DNA from: Ectopseudomonas guguanensis
Lineage (GTDB): Bacteria; Pseudomonadota; Gammaproteobacteria; Pseudomonadales; Pseudomonadaceae
Direction of reading: 5' to 3'
Length of the DNA: 64,000 nucleotides
Assembly: GCF_900104265.1 (NCBI RefSeq)
Contig: NZ_FNJJ01000004.1
Span: 1 to 64,000, forward strand
In this document: in pieces, positions 42,070 to 51,231 of the stretch
Numbering within the stretch: position 1 is the first letter of the stretch
How the letters are laid out: every line of letters begins with the position of its first letter
Notes under the pieces: model-generated
The model's input: the letters and a program-made list of their open reading frames with translations, nothing else
Told to the model about the DNA's origin: nothing
The model's database searches: none
Program-made: the position numbers and the translations under genes

Positions 42070-42798
42070 CTACACGCCACCATCGTTGGCCTCACGGATA
42101 AAGTCGAGCAACAGCGCCGCCAGCATGTGTGGCTGCTCCAGGACGAAGGCATGACCGCACCCCTCCAGCACGTCCACCTCGCCAGCCGGCACAAGCCCCA
42201 GCAGGTCATCGCTGACGGCAGCCGGTACCAGAGCATCCTGCTCGGCCAGCAGGTGCAGTTGCGGCCCAGCGAACGCGGCCAGCGCCGCGCGATTGTCCAG
42301 GCTCGCCAACAGACGCAAGCCGGCCAGCAGGGCAGGCTCGTCGCTGCGAGACAAATGGCTGTGCAGCTGTCGCGACAGGCCTCGGGCGTCGGCGCCGCCC
42401 TGTGCGCAGAGCATGGCGAAGCGCTTGAGGGTAGCGCCTGCATTGTCCTGGCAACCCTGGTAAAAGGCGGCGTAGGTGGCCGCCGGCATCGCTTGCGGCC
42501 AGCTGTCGCTGGCCACGAAACAGGCGTTGCTGGCCAGGGTGATCAGGCCCCGACAACGGTGGCCGCGGCGAGCAGCCAGGGCGCTGGCGAGCATGCCGCC
42601 AAGCGACCAGCCGGCCAGCCAGCAGTCATGCGGCAGGCGTGTGTCCAGTTCGTCGAGCCAGTCGCCTGGCGCCGCGCCGGTCAGCCGTGGCAGGGCCGGC
42701 ACCTGAACTTTCACCTCGCTCCCCAGCGCATCGACCAATGGCTGCAGCACGGCTCCCTCCAGGCCCCAGCCCGGCAACAGCATCAGCGTTTCACGCAT
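42070..42798 (-). CDS. bioH: Pimeloyl-ACP methyl ester esterase BioH
   Basis: BioH frees pimeloyl-ACP from its methyl ester, ending the BioC-BioH step. The 242-residue alpha/beta hydrolase has the nucleophile elbow GWSLGG (Ser near residue 80), an acidic residue in AEQDALVP and the catalytic His in GCGHAFVLE. Its start overlaps the bioF stop by 8 bp (42791-42798), so translation is coupled to bioF. Confidence 0.94.
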   Translation of the reverse strand: MRETLMLLPGWGLEGAVLQPLVDALGSEVKVQVPALPRLTGAAPGDWLDELDTRLPHDCWLAGWSLGGMLASALAARRGHRCRGLITLASNACFVASDSWPQAMPAATYAAFYQGCQDNAGATLKRFAMLCAQGGADARGLSRQLHSHLSRSDEPALLAGLRLLASLDNRAALAAFAGPQLHLLAEQDALVPAAVSDDLLGLVPAGEVDVLEGCGHAFVLEQPHMLAALLLDFIREANDGGV

Positions 42799-43960
42799 TG
42801 TTTTGTACCTGCGGCCAGCAGTCGGCCAGAGCGTCCAGCAGCAGCTCGAGCTGCGCCTCGCTGTGCGCGGCGGACAGGGTCACGCGCAGCCGCGCGCTGC
42901 CCGCCGGTACGGTCGGAGGGCGGATGGCGCCGACCAGCAGGCCGCGGTCCTTGAGCAGGGCCGAGAGTTTCAACGCCCGGGCGCTGTCGCCAACCAGGAT
43001 CGGCTGGATCGGCGTCGGGCTGTCCATCAGGCTCAGGCCGATCTCGGCCGCACCCTGGCGGAAGCGCGCGATCAGCCGCTGCAGGTGCTCGCGGCGCCAG
43101 CTTTCGCTGCGCAGCAGCTCCAGGCTTTTCAGCGTGGCGCAGGCCACCGCCGGCGGCTGGCTGGTGGTGTAGATGTAAGGGCGGGCGAACTGGATCAGGG
43201 TCTCGATCAGCTCCTCGCTGCCGGCAACGAAGGCACCGGCGGTACCGAAGGCCTTGCCCAGGGTGCCGACCAGCACCTGCACATCATCCTGGCCCAGGCC
43301 GAAGTGCTCGACGATGCCGCCGCCGGTGGCGCCCAGCGGGCCGAAGCCATGAGCGTCGTCGACCATCACCCAGGCCTGGGCGGCACGCGCCTCAGCGCAC
43401 AGTGCGGGAAGGTTGGCGAGGTCACCGTCCATGCTGAACACGCCATCGGTGACCACCAGGCAGTTGCCGCTGACCTTGCGCAGGCGATTGGCCAGGCTCA
43501 CCGCATCGTTGTGCAGGTAGCGCGAGAATCGCGCCCCCGAGAGCAGGCCGGCATCGAGCAGCGAGGCATGATTGAGGCGATCCTGCAGCACGCTGTCGCC
43601 CTGCCCCAGCAGCGCGGTGACGACCGCCAGGTTGGCCATGTAGCCGGTGGAGAACAGCAGCGCCCGCGGGCGCCCGGTGAATTCCGCCAGCGCCTCTTCC
43701 AGCTCGTGGTGCGGCGTGCTGTGGCCGATTACCAGATGCGAGGCGCCGCCGCCGACGCCCCATTTTTCCGCGCCCAGCTGCAGGGCACGGATCACCTCGG
43801 GGTGATTGGCCAGGCCCAGGTAGTCGTTGGAACAGAAGGCCAGCAGCTCCTGATCGTCGGCGCGCACCTGCGGCCCCTGCGGGGTCTGCAGCAGCGGGCG
43901 CTGGCGGAACAGATCGGCGGCCTGGCGCTTGGCCAGGCGGCTAGCGAGATCGAAACTCAT
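42791..43960 (-). CDS. bioF: 8-amino-7-oxononanoate synthase
   Basis: This PLP enzyme condenses pimeloyl-ACP and alanine to KAPA. The 389-residue protein shows [47 protein letters not shown] and the PLP lysine in [15 protein letters not shown]. The start [13 protein letters not shown] at 43958-43960 is chosen over a 55-residue extension that crosses a REP-like stretch. It is second in the operon after bioB. Confidence 0.95.
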   Translation of the reverse strand: MSFDLASRLAKRQAADLFRQRPLLQTPQGPQVRADDQELLAFCSNDYLGLANHPEVIRALQLGAEKWGVGGGASHLVIGHSTPHHELEEALAEFTGRPRALLFSTGYMANLAVVTALLGQGDSVLQDRLNHASLLDAGLLSGARFSRYLHNDAVSLANRLRKVSGNCLVVTDGVFSMDGDLANLPALCAEARAAQAWVMVDDAHGFGPLGATGGGIVEHFGLGQDDVQVLVGTLGKAFGTAGAFVAGSEELIETLIQFARPYIYTTSQPPAVACATLKSLELLRSESWRREHLQRLIARFRQGAAEIGLSLMDSPTPIQPILVGDSARALKLSALLKDRGLLVGAIRPPTVPAGSARLRVTLSAAHSEAQLELLLDALADCWPQVQNNA

Positions 43961-43971
43961 GCACGTTCCCC

Positions 43972-44024
43972 GTAGGAGCGAAAAGCCAGGACAGGGTGTC
44001 ATTCGCGAGCGGAGCTCGCTCCTA
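43972..44024. repeat. REP-like palindrome between bioB and bioF
   Basis: GTAGGAGCGA at one end and CGAGCGGAGCTCGCTCCTAC at the other form an imperfect long palindrome in the 76-bp gap. It is another GTAG-headed repeat family. Confidence 0.7.
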
Positions 44025-44036
44025 CATACAAAGGAA

Positions 44037-45095
44037 TCAGGCCGAAGCGGCGTTGTAGAACAACCTGGAATCGCGCTGCTCGACCAGCGCCTGCTCGATG
44101 GCCGCCTGGTGCACCTCGTCGGCATGTTCCTCGCGCTCTTCCGGCTTGATACCGAGGCGCCTGAACAGGGCCATGTCCTTGTCCGCCTGGGGGTTGGCGG
44201 TGGTCAGCAGCTTCTCGCCGTAGAAGATCGAGTTGGCACCAGCCATGAAGGCCAGGGCCTGCATCTGCTCGTTCATCTGCTCGCGGCCGGCGGACAGGCG
44301 TACATGGGATTTCGGCATCATGATGCGCGCCACGGCCAGGGTGCGGATGAAGTCGAACGGGTCGACGTCCTTCTCCTCAGCCAATGGCGTGCCCTTGACC
44401 TTGACCAGCATGTTGATCGGCACGCTTTCCGGGTGTTCCGGCAGGTTGGCCAGCTGGATCAACAACCCCGCGCGGTCGTCCACCGACTCGCCCATGCCGA
44501 GGATGCCGCCGGAGCAGATCTTCATCCCCGCCTCGCGCACGTAGGCCAGGGTCTGCAGACGCTCACCGTAGGTGCGGGTGGTGATGATGTTGCCGTAGAA
44601 CTCCGGTGAGGTGTCGAGGTTGTGGTTGTAGTAGTCCAGCCCCGCCTCGGCCAGCGCCTGGGTCTGCTCCTGGTCGAGGCGGCCGAGGGTCATGCAGGTT
44701 TCCAGACCGAGCTTCTTCACGCCCTTCACCATTTCCAGCACGTAGGGCATGTCCTTGGCCGACGGATGCTTCCACGCCGCGCCCATGCAGAAACGGGTGG
44801 AGCCGATGGCCTTGGCCTCGGCGGCGGCCTTGAGCACCTTCTCCACCTCCATCAGCTTTTCCTTGTCCAGGCCGGTGTTGTAGTGGCCGGACTGCGGGCA
44901 GTACTTGCAGTCTTCCGGGCAGGCGCCGGTCTTGATCGACAGCAGCGTCGAGACCTGCACACGGTTGGGGTCGAAGTGCTGACGATGGACGCTCTGCGCC
45001 TGGAACAGCAGGTCGTTGAACGGCTGCTCGAACAGTGCGCGAACCTCGGCGAGAGTCCAGTCGTGACGGGTGGTGGTTTCAGCGGTTGCGCTCAT
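44037..45095 (-). CDS. bioB: Biotin synthase (radical SAM)
   Basis: BioB inserts sulfur into dethiobiotin. The 352-residue protein has the radical-SAM triad [17 protein letters not shown], and the conserved [40 protein letters not shown] and [13 protein letters not shown] ([12 protein letters not shown]) blocks that bind both clusters and substrate. The start [13 protein letters not shown] at 45093-45095 is preceded by AAGTCC and is the family-like length. It is the first gene of the operon, with a BirA-type operator upstream. Confidence 0.96.
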   Translation of the reverse strand: MSATAETTTRHDWTLAEVRALFEQPFNDLLFQAQSVHRQHFDPNRVQVSTLLSIKTGACPEDCKYCPQSGHYNTGLDKEKLMEVEKVLKAAAEAKAIGSTRFCMGAAWKHPSAKDMPYVLEMVKGVKKLGLETCMTLGRLDQEQTQALAEAGLDYYNHNLDTSPEFYGNIITTRTYGERLQTLAYVREAGMKICSGGILGMGESVDDRAGLLIQLANLPEHPESVPINMLVKVKGTPLAEEKDVDPFDFIRTLAVARIMMPKSHVRLSAGREQMNEQMQALAFMAGANSIFYGEKLLTTANPQADKDMALFRRLGIKPEEREEHADEVHQAAIEQALVEQRDSRLFYNAASA

Positions 45096-45185
45096 CAGAG
45101 AAGTCCTTCGACGCTTGGCGGCATCTGTTGTCGGGTCCACAGCGGGGCATTCAGGCTTTGGCCATCATAAGTGGCGATTGGATGC

Positions 45186-45215
45186 TGTCAACCAGCACAA
45201 AGACACAGGTTTACA
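45186..45215. promoter_or_regulatory. BirA (biotin repressor) operator upstream of bioB
   Basis: TGTCAACC (45186-45193) and GGTTTACA (45208-45215) are 14 bp apart. This fits the bacterial BirA operator TGTNAACC-N14-16-GGTTNACA. It lies 91 bp before the bioB start and would repress the operon when biotinyl-AMP-loaded BirA is plentiful. Confidence 0.8.
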
Positions 45216-45292
45216 TCTGATCATTTATCGATCAACAGAACTTCTCACATGGCATAAGGCCAAATGCCTAACCCCTCAACAGGATGCTCTGC

Positions 45293-45586
45293 ATGCAAGT
45301 AGAAGGTTTTTTCGAAGGACTCGGCGAAGCGCTGGGCCGCGCCATCCGTTTCATCGTCGACATGCTGTCCGGCGTGCTGGGCGCGATGGCCGATGCCATC
45401 GACGACTTTCTCCATGGGTTGGCCAGGGCCATCGGCATGGACGTGTCGATCTTCAGCATCATTCTGCTGATCATCGGTCTGCTGTTTCTCTTCAACGGCG
45501 TGCGCTCGTTCCTGCGCGGCTCGATCATCGGTGGGGTGATCTGGCTGTTTCTCGGTCTGATCGTCATGGGCTGGCTGATCCGCTGA
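45293..45586 (+). CDS. Small membrane protein, unknown
   Basis: The 97-residue product starts MQVEGFFEGL (ATG at 45293, AGGA eight bases upstream). It has two amphipathic stretches near the N-terminus (GEALGRAIRFIVDMLSGVLG) and two strong membrane helices at the C-terminus (IFSIILLIIGLLFLFNGVRS and IIGGVIWLFLGLIVMGWLIR). It is divergent from bioB. I do not recognise it beyond a conserved Pseudomonas type. Confidence 0.7.
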   Translation: MQVEGFFEGLGEALGRAIRFIVDMLSGVLGAMADAIDDFLHGLARAIGMDVSIFSIILLIIGLLFLFNGVRSFLRGSIIGGVIWLFLGLIVMGWLIR

Positions 45587-45629
45587 CGCTGGCTACACTT
45601 CCGGTATCCTCGCTCACGGATGAGCCGCC

Positions 45630-46370
45630 ATGCCACTGTTCGACCTCACCTCGCTGCGCCGCCTGCCCTGGCTGCAACCACGCCGCCATTGCCAGCTTTG
45701 CGATGAAGCAACCGATCACCCCACGCACAGCATCTGCACCGCCTGCGAAGCCGAGCTGCCCTGGCTCGGCGCGCACTGTCAGGTCTGCGCGGTGCCGCTG
45801 GCGGCTCACGGGCTGATCTGCGGCGCCTGCCAGAACAAGCCGCCGAGCTTCACCCGCGTGGAAGCGCCCTGGCGCTACGCCTTTCCGGTCGACAATCTGA
45901 TCACCCGTTTCAAGCACCAGGCGCAGTGGCCCCATGGTCGTCTGCTCGCCGAACTGCTGGCCGAGCATCTCGGCCACGCCTACGACGAAGGTCTGCCAAG
46001 GCCGCAGGCCCTGCTGCCGGTGCCGCTGGCACGCAGGCGACAACGGCAGCGCGGCTTCAACCAGGCGCAGATGCTCGCCGACTGGCTGGGCGCCAGCCTG
46101 AAGCTGCCAGTACACAATGACTGGCTGCAGCGCCGTCTCGATACGCCCGCCCAGCAGGGTCTGGATGCCGCCACGCGCAAGCGCAACCTGCGCCAGGCAT
46201 TCAGCCTCGGCCTGCAAGCGCAGGTTGCCGGCGCTCACCTGGCGCTGGTCGACGACGTGCTTACCACGGGGGCGACGGCCGGGATGCTCGCTCAGTTGCT
46301 GCGACGCGCTGGCGCCCTGCGGGTCGACGTCTATTGCCTGGCACGTACGCCGCGGCCGGGCGATGGTTGA
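45630..46370 (+). CDS. comF: ComF-family phosphoribosyltransferase-like protein
   Basis: The 246-residue protein has an N-terminal zinc-binding region (CQLCDEATDH, CTACEAELPW, CQVC and CGACQNKPP) and a C-terminal PRTase domain with the PRPP motif LVDDVLTTGATAGML. ComF proteins act in DNA uptake in some bacteria; in pseudomonads the role is less clear. It precedes the ModE-like gene in the same direction. Confidence 0.9.
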   Translation: MPLFDLTSLRRLPWLQPRRHCQLCDEATDHPTHSICTACEAELPWLGAHCQVCAVPLAAHGLICGACQNKPPSFTRVEAPWRYAFPVDNLITRFKHQAQWPHGRLLAELLAEHLGHAYDEGLPRPQALLPVPLARRRQRQRGFNQAQMLADWLGASLKLPVHNDWLQRRLDTPAQQGLDAATRKRNLRQAFSLGLQAQVAGAHLALVDDVLTTGATAGMLAQLLRRAGALRVDVYCLARTPRPGDG

Positions 46371-46429
46371 CTTGACGCACCTGGCACAGTCGCGCACCGT
46401 GCCGACATCCTTTTTGCCATGCCCGAACC

Positions 46430-47194
46430 ATGTCGCAGCTCGATCCCCTCGCCCAACTGCTCAGCCGTCGACCGAAACGCCTGGCCCTGCTCGAACAGAT
46501 CGCCGAACAAGGCTCCATCACCCGTGCCGCCAAGGCTGCCGGGCTGAGCTACAAGGCGGCCTGGGATGCCATCGACGAGCTGAACAACCTGTCCGAACAG
46601 CCTCTGGTCAGCCGCAGTGTCGGCGGCAAGGGCGGAGGCGGCGCACGTCTGACGCCCGCCGGCGAGCGACTGCTGGCACTGCAGCGACGCCTGCAGGCGT
46701 TGCAGATGCAGTTGCTGCAGGCCGCCGGTGACGATGCCGACCTGGAGCTGCTCGGCCGCCTGATGCTGCGCACCAGTGCGCGCAACCAGCTGACCGGCCG
46801 CGTGCATGCGATTCATGCGCAGGGGCACAACGACCTGATCACTATCGAACTGCCTGGTGGCTGCCACCTGCAGGCGCTGATCACCCATGACAGCACGGAG
46901 AACCTGCAGCTGAGCGCTGGCAGCAGCGTGGTTGCCCTGATCAAGGCCGGCTGGCTGGAGCTGCAACCGCTGAGCCAGCCGGCAGACGTCGAGCGCAACG
47001 CACTGGAAGGCCGCATCGAGCAGATCCTGCCGGCCAGCGATGGCCCCAGCGAAGTGCGTGTGAGCCTGGCCAACGGTCAGACGCTGTGCGCCTCGGTCGA
47101 GCCGCAACACCTGGCGACGCTGGGCCTGGTCGACGGCGACCCGGTGCGCGCGCAGTTCGCTGCCAGTCAGGTGTTGCTGGGCACGCAGCTGTAG
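46430..47194 (+). CDS. modE: ModE-family molybdate-dependent regulator
   Basis: The 254-residue protein has a LysR-type winged helix (RLALLEQIAEQGSITRAAKA, AGLSYKAAWDAIDELNNLSE) and, as in E. coli ModE, two C-terminal TOBE/Mop domains. The first begins TSARNQLTGRVHAIHAQGHN and the second NALEGRIEQILPASDGPSEV. It should bind molybdate or tungstate and regulate molybdenum uptake. No modABC is near, so targets are elsewhere. It ends within a stretch rich in REPs. Confidence 0.9.
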   Translation: MSQLDPLAQLLSRRPKRLALLEQIAEQGSITRAAKAAGLSYKAAWDAIDELNNLSEQPLVSRSVGGKGGGGARLTPAGERLLALQRRLQALQMQLLQAAGDDADLELLGRLMLRTSARNQLTGRVHAIHAQGHNDLITIELPGGCHLQALITHDSTENLQLSAGSSVVALIKAGWLELQPLSQPADVERNALEGRIEQILPASDGPSEVRVSLANGQTLCASVEPQHLATLGLVDGDPVRAQFAASQVLLGTQL

Positions 47195-47218
47195 AAAGGG
47201 TGCGACCCGGCATAACCC

Positions 47219-47348
47219 TAGCGCGGATGAAATACGGGAATTTCGCAGGGGCTTGCCCCGGATTTCATCCGGGCTACAAGGCTGGGCACGCAACTGTAGG
47301 GCGGGTGCAACCCGCCAGCCATTTCAGCGGCGTGTTGCAACCGCCCTA
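47219..47348. repeat. REPs of two families between modE and srkA
   Basis: A degenerate GTAGCCCGGAT-type pair lies at 47219-47238 and 47256-47277. A GTAGGGCGGGTGCAACCCGC-type copy follows at 47296-47316, with an inverted partner half at about 47333-47348. Nothing coding is seen between modE and srkA (206 bp). Confidence 0.75.
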
Positions 47349-47400
47349 CGGCCAGACCATCCGCCAGGTACACTGTGCGTCCACCTTTGCGGAGCCGCTC

Positions 47401-48375
47401 ATGAGCCATCCCTTTTCCACCCTCACCCCGGATCTGGTGCTCGATGCCGTGGAGAGCCTTGGCTACCTCAGCGACGCCCGCGTCTTGGCGCTCAACAGCT
47501 ACGAGAACCGCGTCTATCAGGTGGGCATCGAAGACGAAACGCCGCTGATCGCCAAGTTCTATCGCCCGGACCGCTGGAGCGATGCGGCGATCCGCGAAGA
47601 GCACGCCTTCAGCCTGGAACTGGCCGAACACGAAGTGCCGGTGGTGGCGCCACTGCTGCGCGATGGCGAGACGCTGTTCGAACATGGCGGCTTTCGCTTC
47701 GCGTTGTTTCCCCGCCGCGGCGGACGCGCGCCGGAGCCGGGCAACCTCGACCAGCTGTATCGCCTCGGCCAGTTGCTCGGGCGCATGCATGCCATCGCCG
47801 CCAGCCGCCCCTTCGCGCATCGCGAAAGTCTGACGGTCAGCGGCTTCGGCCACGCCTCGCTGGCCGCCCTGCTCGATGGCGGCTTCGTACCGCGCAGCCT
47901 GCTGCCCGCCTACGAGTCGGTGGCGCGCGACCTGCTCGCCCGGCTCGACGAGCTGTTCGCCCGCGTGCGCTACACGCCGATCCGTCTGCACGGCGACTGC
48001 CACCCCGGCAACCTGCTGCACCGCGACGACGCCTTCCATATGGTCGACCTCGACGACTGCCGCATGGGCCCGGCGGTGCAGGACCTGTGGATGATGCTGG
48101 CCGGCGAGCGCCACGAACGCCTCGGCCAGCTCGCCGAGCTGGTCGACGGCTATCAGGAATTCCACGACTTCGCCGCCCGTGAACTGCCGCTGATCGAGGG
48201 CCTGCGCGCCCTGCGCCTGATGCACCACAGCGCCTGGATCGCGCGGCGCTGGGACGATCCGGCCTTCCCCCTGGCCTTCCCCTGGTTCGCCGGTGAGCGC
48301 TACTGGGGCGACCAGATTCTCTCTCTGCGCGAACAACTGGCGGCGCTGGACGAGGAGCCGCTGCGGCTGTTCTGA
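47401..48375 (+). CDS. srkA: Stress response kinase A (SrkA/YihE)
   Basis: SrkA is a small Ser/Thr kinase of the aminoglycoside-phosphotransferase fold that counters the MazEF pathway in E. coli. The 324-residue protein shows SYENRVYQVGIEDETPLIAK and KFYRPDRWS, then the catalytic LHGDCHPGNLLHRD and the metal-binding MVDLDDCRMGPAVQDLW. It starts at 47401 (MSHPFSTLTPD), preceded by GCGGAGCC. It is syntenic with PA0486 in my memory of PAO1. Confidence 0.93.
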   Translation: MSHPFSTLTPDLVLDAVESLGYLSDARVLALNSYENRVYQVGIEDETPLIAKFYRPDRWSDAAIREEHAFSLELAEHEVPVVAPLLRDGETLFEHGGFRFALFPRRGGRAPEPGNLDQLYRLGQLLGRMHAIAASRPFAHRESLTVSGFGHASLAALLDGGFVPRSLLPAYESVARDLLARLDELFARVRYTPIRLHGDCHPGNLLHRDDAFHMVDLDDCRMGPAVQDLWMMLAGERHERLGQLAELVDGYQEFHDFAARELPLIEGLRALRLMHHSAWIARRWDDPAFPLAFPWFAGERYWGDQILSLREQLAALDEEPLRLF

Positions 48376-48382
48376 GGCGTCG

Positions 48383-48525
48383 GTAGGGTGCGCCGTGCGC
48401 ACCGATGCGGGCGATGCCGAACGGTGAGCAGGTGTATCCGGAACGGCTGGTGCGCGCGGCGCACCCTACCTGGACGGCGACCCGCAACGCCAACAGTGGA
48501 ATAACCCCGGATGGCACCGGGCTAC
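48383..48525. repeat. REP cluster between srkA and rarD
   Basis: An inverted pair of the GTAGGGTGCGC family lies at 48383-48403 and 48449-48469. A degenerate GTAGCCCGG copy lies at 48505-48525. They fill the first half of the 309-bp gap (48376-48684). The rest, up to the AAGGA before rarD, holds no feature I can name. Confidence 0.8.
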
Positions 48526-48684
48526 GTGCTGGGTCGACCGATACAGTTATGCACGCCGCGTAAACTTTGCCTTACGACTTTGCCGGCACTTCGGTATGTG
48601 GAAAAAGCTGAACGAACAGACAAGGCAGCGGACAGAACGCTAGAATTTCGCGGCAACCGTTAGCTGCCTAACCAAGGATTTCCA

Positions 48685-49578
48685 ATGGCCACCGCCAACC
48701 CGCAACGCGGGTACATTCTGGGCCTTACCGCCTACATCATCTGGGGTCTGTTCCCGCTCTACTTCAAAGCTCTGCAAAGCGTGCCGGCGATGGAGATCAT
48801 CGTCCACCGGGTACTCTGGTCGGCGCTGTTCGGCGGCCTGCTGCTGCTCGTCTGGAAACACCCGGGCTGGTGGCGCGAGCTGCGCGACAACCCCAAGCGC
48901 CTGGCGGTGCTGGCCGGCTGCGGCCTGCTGATCGCCACCAACTGGCTGGTGTACGTGTGGGCGGTGAACAGCGAGCGGATGATCGAAGCCAGCCTGGGCT
49001 ACTACATCAACCCGCTGATCAACGTGCTGCTCGGTCTGCTGATCCTTGGCGAGCGCCTGCGCCGCCTGCAGTGGCTGGCGGTCGGTCTGGCCGCGCTGGG
49101 CGTGCTGCAGCAGCTTTGGCAGGTTGGCAGCCTGCCCTGGGTATCGCTGGTACTGGCGCTGACCTTCGGCTTCTACGGGCTGATCCGCAAGCAGGCGCCG
49201 GTGGCAGCGCTGCCCGGGCTGGTGGTGGAAACCTGGCTGCTGCTGCCGGTGGCACTGGCCTGGCTGGTGCTGCACCCTGCGGCGATGAGCAGCCAGGCGA
49301 GTTTCTGGACTAGCAGCCAGGCGCTCTGGCTGGCGGCAGCCGGCCCCATCACCCTGGTACCGCTGGTGTGCTTCAACGCCGCGGCGCGGCATCTGCCCTA
49401 CACCACGCTGGGCTTTCTGCAGTACCTGGCGCCGACCCTGGTGCTGCTGCAGGCCATCCTGATCTTCGACGAGCATTTCTCGCCGAGCACCCTGCTGGCC
49501 TTCGCCTGCATCTGGGCCGGGCTGTTTGTATACAGCCTGGATATCTGGCTGAGCCTGCGCAAGCGCTCGAACGCTTAA
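48685..49578 (+). CDS. rarD: RarD-family permease (EamA/DMT)
   Basis: The 297-residue protein has ten hydrophobic helices in two EamA repeats. RarD-typical sequence includes GLTAYIIWGLFPLYFKALQS, EIIVHRVLWSALFG and NWLVYVWAVNSERMIEASLG with YYINPLINVLLG. It likely exports small metabolites; in E. coli the family is linked to chloramphenicol sensitivity but the substrate is unknown. AAGGATTTCCA precedes the ATG. Confidence 0.92.
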   Translation: MATANPQRGYILGLTAYIIWGLFPLYFKALQSVPAMEIIVHRVLWSALFGGLLLLVWKHPGWWRELRDNPKRLAVLAGCGLLIATNWLVYVWAVNSERMIEASLGYYINPLINVLLGLLILGERLRRLQWLAVGLAALGVLQQLWQVGSLPWVSLVLALTFGFYGLIRKQAPVAALPGLVVETWLLLPVALAWLVLHPAAMSSQASFWTSSQALWLAAAGPITLVPLVCFNAAARHLPYTTLGFLQYLAPTLVLLQAILIFDEHFSPSTLLAFACIWAGLFVYSLDIWLSLRKRSNA

Positions 49579-49584
49579 CTCGGC

Positions 49585-49647
49585 GGTGCGCGCAGCGCAC
49601 CCTAGGATTCCGCGCCGAGCATCCTCGTAGGGTGCGCTGCGCGCACC
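49585..49647. repeat. Inverted REP pair after rarD
   Basis: A copy at 49585-49605 (GGTGCGCGCAGCGCACCCTA, last base changed from C to G in the tail) faces one at 49627-49647. They sit between rarD and the convergent GcvR-like gene. Confidence 0.8.
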
Positions 49648-49796
49648 GGCTCTCTTTCACTGAACAAAAAACACCCATCCGGCGCCAGGCCTCGCCAGCC
49701 CTGGCGCTGCGCCTGTCACCCCCGGCTTATCCACAGTTCCATCCCCGGCATTTGTGCACAAGCCCTTGATCCTGCTGCATTTTTGGCCAGCCAACG

Positions 49797-49831
49797 AAAA
49801 GCCCCGGGGCACTAGGCAGTGCGCCGGGGCT
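49797..49831 (-). terminator. Probable terminator after the GcvR-like gene
   Basis: On the minus strand AGCCCCGGCGCAC and GTGCCCCGGGGCT pair with a mismatch or two, followed by TTT then CGTTGG. It lies about 45 bp after the stop at 49873. Confidence 0.6.
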
Positions 49832-49872
49832 CCCCAGTTTGCCCACAGGCCGATCCACGCCAGCCGTGGATA

Positions 49873-50391
49873 TCACTCCTCTGCACGCAGATTCAGCTCC
49901 ACCATCAGATCGTCGGCCAGGGTCTCCAGGCGCGCCTGCAGTTGCTCCAGGGCCAGCGTTTCCGGCACGGCGAGCAGCGCTTCGGCGGTGAACAGCAACT
50001 CGCCGCTCATCGGCGCCGGCGCCACCTCGGTGAGCAGGCTCTCCAGGTTGACGCCCTGCTCGGCCAGCACGCGGGTGATGTCACGGACGATACCGGGGCG
50101 GTCGTTGCCCACCAGTTCCAGACGAATCGCGGTGAAGCGCCCGCCCGGTTCGCTACCGCTGGCCGCCAGCTGCACGCGAATGCCGTGCGCGCTCAACGCT
50201 TCGAGTTCCTTGATCAGGCCGCCATGGGCCTCGGCCGGCACATCCACCCGCACGATCCCGGCGAATTGCCCAGCCATGCGTGCCATACGACTCTCCAGCC
50301 AGTTGCCGCCATGATTGGCCACGCAGCCAGCCAGACGCTCGACCAGCCCCGGTTGGTCCTGGGCAATCACAGTCAGTACCAGATGATCCAT
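49873..50391 (-). CDS. GcvR-like double ACT-domain protein
   Basis: The 172-residue protein consists of two ACT domains: residues 1-80 (HLVLTVIAQDQPGLVERLAG, NWLESRMARMAGQFAGIVRV) and about 88-165 (LELVGNDRPGIVRDITRVLA). This is the glycine-cleavage repressor GcvR layout, which works by binding GcvA. Proteins of this shape in pseudomonads are usually annotated that way without direct proof. It lies close to a GNAT acetyltransferase and glcB. Confidence 0.85.
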   Translation of the reverse strand: MDHLVLTVIAQDQPGLVERLAGCVANHGGNWLESRMARMAGQFAGIVRVDVPAEAHGGLIKELEALSAHGIRVQLAASGSEPGGRFTAIRLELVGNDRPGIVRDITRVLAEQGVNLESLLTEVAPAPMSGELLFTAEALLAVPETLALEQLQARLETLADDLMVELNLRAEE

Positions 50392-50423
50392 GTACTACCT
50401 CACTCGTTCACAGGATGGAAAAG

Positions 50424-50873
50424 TCAGCCGCGCAGCGACAGCCAGTAGGTGAAGAACTGTTCGTCACGCACATAACCGAGCCGCTCATAAAGACGCTGGC
50501 CGGCCAGGTTGGTCTTTGCCGTCTCCAGTTGCAGACCGCAGGCCCCGGTTGCCTCGGCATAGGCGCGGGCAGCGTTCATCAGCGCTTCGCCAACGCCGCA
50601 GCGGCGCGCGCTTTCGTCGACATACAGATCGCTGAGCAGCCAGGCCGGTTCCAGCGCCAGCGAGGACAGAAAGGGATACAGCTGCACGAAACCCTGCGCG
50701 GCGCCCCGCCCGTCACGGGCGATGAACAACTGCGAATCCCCGCGCTCCAGGCGCGCACGGAGGAAGGCGGCGATATCCGCATCCGCCCGCGGCACCTGAT
50801 AGAAACGCAGATAGCCGGCAAAGAGCCGGGTGAGATCGACAAGATCGGCAGCAGAGGCAGCGGAAACCGTCAT
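50424..50873 (-). CDS. GNAT-family N-acetyltransferase
   Basis: The 149-residue protein has the acetyl-CoA-binding pattern LLSDLYVDESARRCGVGEAL with MNAARAYAEATGA, and a typical end LYERLGYVRDEQFFTYWLSL. The substrate is unknown. It is directly upstream of the GcvR-like gene (33 bp) and divergent from glcB, matching PA0483 in PAO1 as I recall. Confidence 0.9.
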   Translation of the reverse strand: MTVSAASAADLVDLTRLFAGYLRFYQVPRADADIAAFLRARLERGDSQLFIARDGRGAAQGFVQLYPFLSSLALEPAWLLSDLYVDESARRCGVGEALMNAARAYAEATGACGLQLETAKTNLAGQRLYERLGYVRDEQFFTYWLSLRG

Positions 50874-51111
50874 GGCAGGCTCCAGAAGGCGTGTCGGGCA
50901 GTATAGGCGAGGGACGCGTAGGCCATATTGGCTCGGTTGTCAGTAGCCAGGCCAATTAATCGTGTACGTTTTTACAGATTTTATGGAACAATAGATAAGT
51001 TTTTTGCGCACAAGACGCATGAGAAATGACCCAAATTAGTCTTTTGGTCGCAGTCTGACGCGCACCCACTGCATTTCCCCGAAATCTTGATGTAGTATGC
51101 CGCGCCACGGA

Positions 51112-51222
51112 CTACAAGACGGCCAGCCCGTCTCCGACGAGCCTCTCTGAAAGCGCAGGCGGTGACCCGCAGGTCGTTTTCAGAGGTGCCCGAAGCGGCG
51201 ATTGAGTAAAGCTCAGAGAGTG
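51112..51222 (+). promoter_or_regulatory. Structured glcB leader with two mutually exclusive stems
   Basis: In the 358-bp gap before glcB (50874-51231) the last 120 bp are GC-rich and foldable. A first hairpin AGACGG/CCGTCT lies at about 51117-51133. The stretch CTCTCTGAAAG (51143-51153) can pair either with TTTTCAGAG (51177-51185) or with TCAGAGAG (51213-51220), the latter just before the start region GTGAGGCAAGTG. A nested GCGG-TGA-CCGC hairpin lies between. No known riboswitch consensus is evident to me. AT-rich sequence at 50960-51010 may hold promoter elements. Confidence 0.5.
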
Positions 51223-51231
51223 AGGCAAGTG

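Noticed and set aside
41643..42101. Long repetitive ORFs across the tandem array on both strands (34-residue repeats).
   Set aside because: The 102-bp unit is divisible by three and GC-rich, so frames stay open by chance. The sequence is explained by REP pairs, and there is no ribosome site or family match.
51112..51231. Glycine riboswitch before glcB.
   Set aside because: Superficial CTCTC and CGAAG words occur, but the order and conserved core of the glycine aptamer do not fit.
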